From the NCBI RefSeq assembly GCF_019649055.1, contig NW_026570321.1, positions 62,001-126,000 of the forward strand: 64,000 bases of DNA, given 5' to 3'. A program made the translations under genes and the position numbers. Numbering within the stretch: the stretch's first letter is position 1; every line of letters begins with the position of its first letter. This document shows positions 1 to 11,600 of the stretch, one piece after another. This DNA is from Paramacrobiotus metropolitanus (taxonomy: Eukaryota; Tardigrada; Eutardigrada; Parachela; Macrobiotidae). Below the pieces are notes generated by a model. The model was not told the origin of the DNA. It saw only the letters and a list, made by a program, of their open reading frames with translations, and made no database searches.

Positions 1-2618
1 CCGGATTCTCCACAGTTACCGTGTAGGTACCGGCATCTGTAGTCTCTGCCGACGTAATGGTCAGAGTGGTTGTTTTAGTCTTGTCGTCCACTGTGATTTT
101 CGTTCGTCGAGTTTCCGTCACAGTGACGCTGTTGTGGCTCCACGCTACGGTTGGTTTCGGCTGTCCAGTAAGAGTCGCTGATAATTCAACTTTCTTGGTT
201 GGCTGGGTCTCCACTTTCGGCTTGGTCACTTTCACTGTCGGCGCTTCCATGAGTAGTTCTTTCTTTTCTTCCACAGGCTTCGTGACCTTTTCTGGCGACA
301 CCTTCGATGGTTTTCGTTCTGCTGGCTTTTCAGGCGTGGGCTCTCGTTTTTCTTCAGGGATGGTGATCGGACCAATCTCCGCATTATCACCTTCTCCTTG
401 CGACGTTTCCGGTCGCACACGGAAGTAATACTTTGTTCCGGGTATCAGCTCAGCCACGGTACAGGTCTCCTCGGTGACCGTGGTAACTTTTTGCCAGACA
501 GTGCGTGTCACTGGGCGTTTCTCCACGATGTAACGTTTAATGGGGGCGCCACCGTCGTCAGTTGGCTTCTTCCATTCGATCGTTGCCTGGGTTGGCGTAA
601 CTTCCGTCACTTCTACAGCGGTTGGTGGTCCCGCTGTACCCAACACCTTGACTTCAGCCATAACCGATTCTTCACCGGATGGGTTTTTCACTGTAACCGC
701 GTAAGTTCCGCTGTCGCTCTTCTCTGGTTTCGGGATAGTTAGCGTGACCTTTCCATCTTTTGGTACTTCCTCAATGCGAACGTGGCGAGACGGCGTAATG
801 GGTGTATCGTTCACGGACCATGTTACGCTGGGGAACGGTGTCCCGGTGACCTTAGCGACGAGTTGTATTGGTTGGTTTGTCGGCATTTCCACAGTTTCTT
901 GATCAAGTTTGACAGTGGGTGGCGTGGGCGGGGCTTTGTGCTCTGCGGTTCCTCTACCGGTTTCTTCGGCTCTTCAACTTTGATAGGTCCAACTTCCACC
1001 GGTGCACCTTCACCCTGGTCTGTCTCGGCTTTGATGCGGACATCGAACTCGGAGCCTTTCGGTTCTTTCAGCTTGACTTTCGTCTCCTTTGTGGTGGTCA
1101 CACGCGTCCAGTTTGTCTTTCCTTTCAACCGCTTTTCAATAACATACTGTTTAACCGGATGTCCACCGGTGTCCTCTGGTTCTTCCCAACTGATCGTTTG
1201 TGATGTCGGAGTAACTTCCTCGATCATGGCGTCTTTGGGCGCACCTGGCTTAGTTAAAACAACAAGACTGACTTCCGCATCGGTCACGCCCAGCGGGTTC
1301 TCGGCAGTCACGGTGTAAACACCGGCATCTGTTGCTTCGACCGATGAAATGGTGACTGTGGTCGTCGAAGTCTTCTCATCTGTTACGACCTTCACTCGTT
1401 TCATGCTTTCCACGGTCGTATTATTAACCGTCCATGTGATTGTAGGCTTCGGTTCACCGGTGAATTTAGCGGATAATTCCACCTTTTTATTCGGCTGACT
1501 TTCGATCTTCGGTTTGTCAACCTTGAGGGTCGGCGCCACTCCCGGCTTTTCCTCCTTCGGCTTCATCTTTTCCGGCACCGACTCGACCACTTCCGGCTTC
1601 TTGACTACCACTTCCGGAGAAGGCGCTTTCTCCACTTTCACCTCCGGTTTTGGCTTCTCTTTCTCCTTGGGTTTTTCTTCCTCTTTGGGCTTCTCCTCCA
1701 GTCCAACTGGCCCCACTTCCACGTTGGTGCTGTCACCCTGATCGGTCACTGCCCGGACGCGGACATCATATTTCGTGCCTTTTGTCAGATCACTAATCAC
1801 CACCCTGGTGTCGGTGGTGGTGGTAACCTTGGCCCACGCCGTCTTACCGACGATTCGTTTCTCGATGACGTAATGCTTGACCGGATGTCCGCCGGTCTCG
1901 GTTGGTTCCTCCCACGCAACCGTCACCGCTTCCTTGGTCACTTCTTCAACCTTGACTTCCGTTGGTGGCTCGGGCTTCGTCAATACCTGCAGTTTAACAT
2001 CCGCGGTCGCCTCACCGGCCGGATTCGTCACTTTTACCGTGTACGTTTGCGTATCCTTCGTTTCGGTTTTCGAGAATGATAAAGTCGTTGTCTTAGTAGT
2101 TTTTCGTTCTTCGATCTTAATACGACGATCTTCCGTCACTTTGGTCTCTTGGATAAACCATTCGACTTTCGGGTACGGTTCGCCGGTGAATGTGGCTTCC
2201 AATTTGGCTGGACTGCCCACTGGGCTTTCGACCAAGGGCTTCGTGACGGTCACCGTGGGGGGTGTGCCTTTTTCAGTCTTCACCGGTTTTTCTTCCTTCT
2301 TCTCTGGTTTTTCCTCAGGCTTCTCGGGAAGCGATACCGGTACTGGTGGTTTACTGGGCTCACTCTCGCCCTTCTCGTTAATGGCCACAACGTGGGCGTC
2401 GAAATGATCGCCCGGTTTCAGTTCTTTCAGGACATAACGGCATTTTCGCACGATTTCCTTGGTGATACGTGTCCAGGACGTGTGACCCTTTTTACGTAGT
2501 TCGACATGGTAGCCGATAACCTCGGCGCCACCGTCCGTCGCGGGTTCCACCCAGGTTAAGGCCGGGAAGCCGCTTTCGTCAACGGTTAATGTGGCTTGTT
2601 GTGGTTCAGATGGAACAG
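1..2618 (-). CDS. Exon 25 (partial): alternating FN3 and Ig with Lys/Glu/Pro linkers
   Basis: About 870 residues in the window, continuing beyond base 1. Order: FN3 (2.62-2.33 kb), Lys/Glu/Pro linker, Ig (2.26-1.99), FN3 (1.98-1.72), linker of about 55 residues (EEKPKEKEKPKPEVKVEK), Ig (1.54-1.26), FN3 (1.26-0.97), Ig (0.93-0.66), FN3 (0.66-0.37), linker, partial Ig (0.24-0). Each FN3-Ig pair is similar to the next (TGGHPVKxYVIEKR recurs), so this looks like a tandem two-domain super-repeat. One base appears missing at 930-933. I checked by translation that the frame stays open to base 1. Confidence 0.92.
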
Positions 2619-5600
2619 CTAATTTTAAACAAATAAAATTGAATTACGCACCGTAATTTCACAAGCTACGAGTAAGTATTTTTTGCACAACTTACACGTA
2701 TCCTTAGTATGGACTTCGGTGACTTCGAACAGCGGAGACTCCTTCTCTTCGACGATGGAAGCGATCTTGAAGTCATAATCCGTATTCTTTGTTAGCTCCT
2801 TTACCTTGACCTTCCTTGCCCTGGTTTCTGTGACCTTTGTCCACGTGGATCGACCGGTGTTGCGTTTATATACGCAGTACGTGGGCTCCTGGTCCGTCTC
2901 ATATTCTTCCCATTCTAAGGTCACCGAGTCAGTGGTGGTGTCCACGACATGCAGAAGATCACCTGGTGGCGCTGTAATAACACCTTTGTGAAAAGTAAAG
3001 CAAGCAGAGCAATCAGCAAACCATAAACTTAAAAAAAATACTTTTACGAGTATATAACGTAGAATACTCATTTTTCGACAGCGAAACCACTTTTCGGAAT
3101 CATAAAATTATGATTCCCGTACAAACGAGTGTTAATTTTTAGCGAAAATAAAAATAAAAATAATGAAGCTGTTTTAGCAAAGCATAGTTTTTACGAATCT
3201 CAACAACATTTTCAAAAGAATAAATTTTTAATTTAGATCTGACTAACATTGTTTGTTAAAAAAGCGAAGAAATGGTATGGAGTAATTACCCTCTGGTTTT
3301 GGCTTGCCCATTCGGACCGGCTCTTCACTTTCTAATGGCTTGCTAATACCAACAGGATTTTGTGCCGACACTCGGAAGAGGTAGTCGCGGTCAGGCTGGA
3401 GAGATTTGGCATCATGTTGCGGAGTATCTGGTTGCGGCTCTGACAGCATACGCCATTTCTTTGTAACGCTATCGTGCATCTCCAGGACGTAGTTGGTCAG
3501 CGGCACACCGCCGTCATCCAGTGGTGGCTGCCAGGAGACCGTCAGAGTAGAGTCAACCGGTGTACCGGGTTCGGCACGAAGCGGTCCAACTGGTGACGAT
3601 GGTGGACCTAAAGATATTTAATTTTTTTTACCTAGGTACGCGATATATCCCGTTTTTTTACTCATACCGGTTTTTGGTGGGATTTTGGTCGGTGTCGAGG
3701 AATTCGTTGGACCAGCATCGATTTTATTGACCGCACACACTTCCAGCACATACTCGTGATCCACGGTGACATCGGTCGTCTCGTAGCTGGTCTCGTACGG
3801 TTTCGATGTCCGGGTCTTCTTCGTATTACTCGTTGTATCGATCAGCGTTAACCGGTATTCCGTCAGCGGTGCGCCACCATTGTCTTTGGGTGGCAGCCAT
3901 TCGAAGGATATGATGCTGGACGTGACCTTGCTGACAGTCACTTCCTGCGGCTGACTGGGTGGATTGATCAATCGGCCAGTCTTGATCGGTTTCTCCGTCT
4001 GCAACGGCTCACTCGTTCCACGCGGATTGATGGCATATACGCGGAATTCATATTCCGTGTCTTCCGTCAATTTCGTCACGGTTGTGGTGGTATTAGTGGC
4101 ATCGATCACGGTGACCTTTGTCCATGCACGTTTCAAATACTCCTTCTTTTCGATACTGTACGATAATAAAGGCTGGCCACCGTCGTTTTCGGGTGGCTGC
4201 CACTGGATTGTGATGGAATCGGGTTTGACCTCGGTGGCTTCCAAGGGGCCTTGCGGTGCCGAAGGAACACTGAACGGGCTCTTGGGTGAGACCGGTTTAT
4301 CGGTCTCCAGCGGCTCACTGGGCCCGATCTTATTGACCGCACTGACGCGCACCATATAGTCATTGCCTTCCACTAATCCCTCCACGGTAGCGGTGGTCAC
4401 GTCACTCTTAACGGTGGTAGCGCGGACCCACGTCGATTTCTTGACATCGCGTCGTTCAATAAGATACTCGGTTATGGGTTCGCCCCCGTCAAATTTCGGA
4501 GGGATCCAACTGATCTGGCACGATGATTGTTGGATATTGGTGACTTGAATCGGACCGGTGGGTTGGTCGGGTTGCGAGACCACGGTCAACTCCACTGTCT
4601 TGGATACCTCGGCCACTTCGTTGGTCGCCGTTACGGTGTATACACCGGAATCACTGGATGTTGGTTTGCGAATGGTTAATTTTGTCGCGGCACCGTTCGT
4701 GTCGAGCACTGCGTCTTTTGTCGGTGTCACTGGTTGGTCGTTCTTCGTCCATGTGATCGTCGGCGTTGGGGTACCGGTGAATTTTGCTTTGAGCGTAGTG
4801 GAATCGCCCTTGTGCACCCGGACCACCGGTTGATCAACGTCCAGTTTCGGTGGAGATTTGACATTAATAACGAATTCCGCGGTGTCTTTACCCAGATCGT
4901 TCACCGCTTCGACTGTGTAAGTTGCGGTGTGGGTCGGTTCCGCTTTCGGTAAGGTCAACGTAGCGACATTATCTTCCACCGCCATTACCCGGTCTCCGTT
5001 TGTCTTGATTATTTTACCAGCTTTTCTCCAGAAAATGTCCGGCACCGGTATTCCGGTTATTTCGAAGCGGACCACGACTTCGTCGCCTTCCACAGCCGGT
5101 ACGGTTTTATCTTGTTTGGGAGTGATCTTCGGTGGCTCACCCGGCGGTTTTGGCTCTTCCAGTGTCACCGGCTGTGATGCGGCTTTATCGCTAGGACCCA
5201 TTTTGTTGACAGCCTGCACGCGAAATATATACTCGTTCTTTGGTTTCAGATCTTCAAAGGTGTAGGTCGTCTCCGTGACGTCAGTTGGTACCGGTTTCCA
5301 GGTGAGGTCCACGCTGTTCTTCCGTTCCACAAGATAATGCGTGATCGGCGTGCCGCCGTCGTTAACAGGTGGCGTCCACGTAAGGATCACCGAATTCGGA
5401 CTGTTCACTTCCATAGCGACGTTTTGCGGTGGAGACGGTTTCTCGTACAACGGCTTAATCTTGATGGGACTGGTGCCGACACTGGGCGGTCCCAAGCCGG
5501 CTTTATTTTCCGCCACCACCCGGAATTCGTACTCTTGGTGTTCCAGCAACGACGTCACGGTGGTGGTGGTCTCGGTGACCATCGTGTCACTATCCCGTAC

Positions 5601-8600
5601 CCATTTCTTATTCGGCAGCTGCCGGCGTTCCACGTAGTAGCCGGTGATGGGGGCCCCACCGTCGGAGGTTGGCGGGGTCCAGGAGAGCGTTACTTCGGGA
5701 CCAGCCACTTTGTCAATGGTCGGTTTGGAGGGCGCGCCGGGTACGTCGAAGGGTTTCTTGGCAACGACTTCTTTCGGGGTTTCCAGCGGCTCACTCAATC
5801 CCACCTTGTTCTCAGCGAAGACGCGGAATTTGTACGCTTGACCCTCGATTAAATTGATGACGGTACTGCGTGTTTCAATGGTGGTAGCGGAACGTTTCCA
5901 GTTGCGGCGTTGCATGTCCAAGCGCTCGACAACGTAACCGGTTATGGGAGAGCCGCCGTCGTCTTCAGGTGGCGACCAGTTTAAGGTTACGCTGTCGGCT
6001 GTTACTTCCGTTATTTGTAGATTAGTTGGCGGGAATGGCTTATCTGTACAGCGCAAACATGCAATTATTGTTCCAAGTACAGTAAATCATTTACGTATTA
6101 CTTATTTTTAGTTAATTTTAGTATTACTGATTTACTTTAAATGCGTCAAGAGAAAGTACTGTAAAACAGAAGTTCATCTCAATATAATTATTACAAAATT
6201 TAGATTAATCGATAAAGTTAACTTATGCCGCTTACCCAATACTGTAACTTTAAAATCGAATGTATCCTCTCCCAGCTCATTATAAATGCGCAGCCGGTAC
6301 GTTCCTTCATCCTTCTTCTCCGTTTTCTTAAGTACGATCATCACATTGGTCTCCTCAATGCGGTATGTCACGCGCTCGGACGGCTTTACCGGCTGCTCAT
6401 TAACCGTCAATTCCGCCACCGGCTCCGGCGAGCCAACAAACGGGATCTGGAAACGGTGGATCTGTCCCTGATCTAACGAAATCTCCGTTGGCAGTCCTTC
6501 AGGGAACAACTTAGCCGGGGCCTGAACTGCCACCTTGCAGGTAGTCGTCTCCTCTTCCACCTGGCACGTGTACACACCACTGTCTTCCACCGTCGCGTCT
6601 TTAACGGTCAGTGTGTGCGTCTCGGTGTCCTCGCTCTCGGTCATAACATATTTGCTGGACGCGGTGAGCGTTTTGCGCAGCTTTTTCCACGTAACTTTGA
6701 CGCCTTTGCGGGTTAACACCGTCTGCAGGACAATATCTTGCCCCACGATGACCTTTTGATCTTCCAACACTTCCGTGAACTTCACCGGTGTTTCTTTGAT
6801 CACCAATGTTCCGGTCGTTTCCACTGTGTCCACTCTGCACGTGTACTTCCCGGCATCCGTTTTCTTGACCTTTCGAATGATCAGTTTGTGCACCATGCCG
6901 TCGTTGATAACTTCGTACCGATCGGTGGATTCGGTTATCGTGAAATTAGCGAAGATCCACTGCACCGGTTTCTCCGTGTTGGTGATCACCAGGATCTCGA
7001 CGTCTTCCTCTTCTTCGAATACCATGCGTTCGGTAATGCCGCGGGTGAAGACGGTTTCTTCAACTGTCGGCATTTCTTCCTCTGCGGGTTTCGGTGCCGG
7101 AACCAGTTCCAACGTTTCGGCAGCCACAGCTTCCTTCATCTCTTCGTCCAGTGATCGTCGTTTCGGACGTTTGATGATGCTCTTTTCGGAGACTTCTTCC
7201 TCTTCTGTTTCGGCTGCCGTGGGAATCACAAACTCGGTCTCGACGGGCTTGGCCTCTTCCTTTACGGGAACAGGCTTTTTCTTTAACGCAAATTCGGCAG
7301 TTAGCTCTTCCGGCGCTTCACTTTCGACAACCGGCTTCTTTACTGGTTTACGAATTGTTGCAGCTTTTTCGGCCTCTTCGGGTGCGGTTTCCGCGACCGG
7401 TTTTTCCGGGATCTTAAATTCCGCTTCAGACACTGGCGCTTCTTCTTTCAGTTTTTCCACGGGCTTTTTCAGTGGCATCTGAGCTTTGTCTTCGACCGGC
7501 GTTTCCTTTTTCTTTGGTTTAAATTTCTTGACTTCCTCTTCTTCGACCGGTTTAATTACTTCAGGCTTCTCTTCCGGCTGTACCAGTTCGATGTACTCAG
7601 GCAGTTCTTCCGGCTTGATTTCTTCGACCTTCTCAACCGGCTTGGCTTCTTCCACCTTTTCCGTTATTTTGCGTTTTTGCGCGCGTAACTCTTCTTCGGT
7701 TACGATGGTCTCTTCTTCTTCGGTTTTGTCCGTTCGGCGTCGAATTGTTTCTCGCAGGTCACGCTCTTTCCGCAAGCGTTCTTCCTCGGTTTCGGTTGCC
7801 TCTTCCACAACCGGCTGAATTTCGGCTTCTACCGTAACGGGTGCCTCTTCGACCGGCTTCGGAATTTCTTTCGCTAACGAGATACTTAGCGCTTCCGAAG
7901 TGTCCGGTGATTCGGTGACCTCACGCGGTTTCGGTTTCTTCTTTAGCGCCAGTCCCGCTTCTTCCGGCATCACGATTTCCTCTTTGTCAACCGGTGCCGG
8001 TATGATAACTTCTGCTTCAGGGGCTTCGATGACCTTTTCAGCCGGTTTCTTCGGTTGGAATTTGGCCTCGGGCGGTGGGCTTCTCTTCTTCCACTTTAGC
8101 TTTCGGTTTGGGTTTCTTGGCCACGGTCGCAACTTCCTCGATCACTTCTTCTTTTGGCTTCTCTTTAGGCAGCTCCACTACGGTCTCCGGTACCGCTTCC
8201 TTCTCCTTTGGAACCTCGAACACGGCGGTTGGCGTTTCTTCTACCGGTTTCGGTTTTGGTTTGAACGTAACCGGTTTCTCCTCTTCAGGCCACGCAAACT
8301 CTTCCTCTTCTGCGGGTTTTTCTTCGACGGGTTTGACCTCTTCCGGCTTTTTAGCTGGTTTCAGTTCTTCTTCCGTGACCTTTGTTTCCACTTCTTCTGT
8401 CTTTTCAGTTCGGGTTCGTTTTGTTACCCGCTCACGTTTCAAGCGCTCTGCTTCGGTTTCCTCGATCGGTTTCTCCTCGGGGGATTCGACAACCGTTGTG
8501 GGCGTCTCTTTCGGTTTCGTGACAATCGACACCTCTTCAGCTACTTCTTCCGGGGCAGGTGCAGCTTCACGTTTCGGAGCATCTTTTGGCAACGTAAAGG

Positions 8601-11600
8601 CTGCTTCCTCAGGAGCAACTTCTTTTCCGGTTTCCTTGACAGGTGCAAATGCGACCTCTGTAGTCACGTCCTCGGTTACAGCTTCCTTTTCTTTCGGTTT
8701 CGCTGGTTTCAGCTGCACCTCGGCGGCTGGCTGTTCTTCGGTGACGATTTTGGGTTTTGGCTTCTTAGCGATCTTTTCCACCGTTTCCTCCACCGGTTTG
8801 ACTTCGGGGGCTTTTTCTTCCGGTAACGTCGGCTTTCGAACCGGTTTGGGAGCTTCCTCCTCTGGCCACCGGAATTCTTCCTCTTTTTCTTCCACGGTTT
8901 CTTCAACCACCGTTGATATCACCTCAGGAACAATGATTTCTTCCACTACTGGAATTTTTGGAACCGGCTTTTCCGGCTTCTCTTTTTTCACTGTCACTTC
9001 TTCCTTCACTTCCTCGATGGTTTCTTCTTCTTTCGTGGGTTTCGGTTTTTCAAATACCGCTTCGACCTCTTTAGTTTCCGGTACCTGTTGTTGCTCTAAT
9101 TCAGCGGAAACTTCGACTTCTTCGATTTCTTCCTTAACCGGTATTTTTGGTTTCAACACCATTGCCGCAATTGGCTGTTCCTCTTCTTCGGCAACTGGTT
9201 TCGGTTTGCGCTTCTTAATAACGGCCGCTTCTTCCGCGACCTCTGGTTTAGTCGGCAGTTCCTCTTTCGCCTCGAAGAACTCTTCCACTTCCTCCTCCGG
9301 TTTCTCTTCCGGAACAGTGAGCTTTTGAAGTACCTGCACGGTTTCCACTTCTTCCGGTTTCTCTTCCGGTTTCGGTCGGGGTTTCAGTTTAACGGACTCT
9401 TCTTCCGCGGATTCCGACGTCTCCTCAACGGGTGTTTCGGGCTTTGCCGGTACCGTGACCATCTCCGTTTCCTCTACCGTGGCTTCTTCGACTTCATGTT
9501 CTTGGCGTAACGACACCTTTCGTTCGGTGGCACTAACGGACAGTGTCTCTGGAACCTGCTCAACTGACTCTTTTTCGGGGACTTCAACTTTTTCAGTGGT
9601 TTCAGAAGGCAACGGTTTCCCGGTGGTGGTTTCCAGTTCCTTGACTGGTTTCTCCGTCGGTCTCGCTTCCTCTTCCGGTGACGGGAGCTCTTCGGTGCTG
9701 GCCAGCTGCTCTTTTTCCGTTCCCGCCGCAAACGATTCGTAGAAATTCAGGTCGATCTGTGGGGCTTCGTCTTCCGGGATCTCAACGATTTCCTCCGTCA
9801 TCGACACATCTTCGGTGTCAAATTTCGACTCGGAGACAGAAAACTGTTGGTAGTCTTCAATGATCACCGGCACTTCTTCGATGCGCACCCGGCGTCGGGC
9901 ACGTTGTTCTTCAGGTATGTCCACACCGACCAACGTGTCCTGAGAAACACGGCGCAGATCTTCAGCGGCGGAAGTGGTCTCCCAAATGTTGTCCTCGATC
10001 TCTGCCAGACTATCTTCTTCGCGTTCGTACTCGATTTCTTCTTCTTCACCGACTTTCGAGTCAAGTTCAATAGCGGCTTCAATGCTGGTGGAGACTTCTG
10101 GCGCCGGGGTCTTCGGTGCGGCTAAGAATAACTTCTCTTCAGCTTCCTCTTCTTCTTGCGGTTTGGGTGCCGGTTTTGGCTTCCGACCCAAACTGACCGC
10201 CGCTTCTTCTACAATTTCCGGGACAGTTTCCTCAGGTTTCGTGGGGATTTCCATAACGGCCTCCGTGGTCTTTTCTTCCGGCACAGATGGTTTGCGTTTG
10301 CGAAGCTTGACCTTTTGTTCTTCCACAATTTCCGGTTTTTCCTCCTGAACCACGGTCTCAGTTGGCTTCTGCACCGTAACTTCTTCCGTAACCGGTTGAG
10401 CTAACTCGCTGGTTGCAGATTCGGTGACAGATTCCTTGTAAGCCGGCTTTTGTTCTTCGACCGTAAACTGTTCTTCTACGACCGTCTCCGTAATCGCCGT
10501 AGTGGTTTCTGCAGAAATCTCGGCCGTTTCCTGCGTGACCTCTTCAATAGTCACGCTTTCCCGTTCTTCCACTGTCTCTTCCGTTACGGCTTCCTTAACC
10601 GGCTTATCTTCCCGCATGACTGCTTCTTCTGTGACTTTTGACCGTGCAAAAGTGACCTCCTCTTCCACCGTTTCTTCAGTAACTTCTTGTGGCAGCTTCT
10701 TTGGTTTGAACACAGCGACTTCTTCGACGGACTCCTGCACCACTTCCTCCTTAGTTGTCTTCTTCTGCTTGAACACCGCTTCTTCTTCAACTGTCTTCTC
10801 GGTCACTTCTTCTGTAACAGTCATTTTTGGCTTAAAAACAGCCTCCTCCGAAACCGTTTCTGTTTCTTCTTTGACCGGTTTCTTGGGTTTCAAGATGGCC
10901 TGCTCTTCAACCGTCTCCTCCACTGTCTCTTTTTTAACCGGCCTTTTCGGTTTAAATACTGTTTCTTCTTCCGTTATCTCTTCGGTGACTTCTTCTTTCG
11001 TAACCGTCTTTGGTTTGAAAACCGCCGTTTCTTCAGCTACTTCGTCTGTGACCTCTTCTTCAATCGGTTTCTTCGGTTTGAATACCGCCTCTTCTGTGAC
11101 GGTTTCTTCGACCATCTCTTCCGGTACTCGTTTAACCGGCTTAAAAACGGCTTCTTCTTCCACCGTCTCCTCGGTTACTTCTTCGGTCACCTTCTTTTTC
11201 GGCTTTAACACCGCTTTTTCTCCCACAACTTCTTCGACCACTTCTTCTTTAACAGGTTTCCTTGGCTTAAAGACGGCTTCTTCTTCGATAACTTCAGGCG
11301 TGATTTCCTCTTCTGCCGGTTTCTTTGGTTTCAGAATAACCTCTTCTTCGACAATTTCTTCCGTTACGGTTTCTTCAACCGTTTTCTTAGGCTTAAAGAG
11401 GGCCGTTTCTTCAACGATCTCTTCGGTGAGCTCGGTTTTCCCTTCCTTTTTCGGTTTGAAAACGGCTTTTTCTTCTACGATTTCCTCAACAACCTCTTCG
11501 GTTACCGGCTTTTTCGGTTTAAAGACTGCTTCTTCGACGACCGTTTCTTCAACTTCTTCCTTGGGAGCTTTCGGCTTAAGCACAACTTGCTCTTCCACTA

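Noticed and set aside
3618-3667. Continuation of exon 22 as GMSKKTGYIAYLGKKN with an in-frame stop, as a protein end
   Set aside because: A GTATGA donor and a TTTAG acceptor 60 bp apart join two FN3 domains in phase, so this is a short intron.
8075-9328. 417-codon plus-strand frame rich in Ser, Thr and Gly
   Set aside because: It is the antisense of the PEVK exon and mirrors its composition; there is no independent evidence of a gene.
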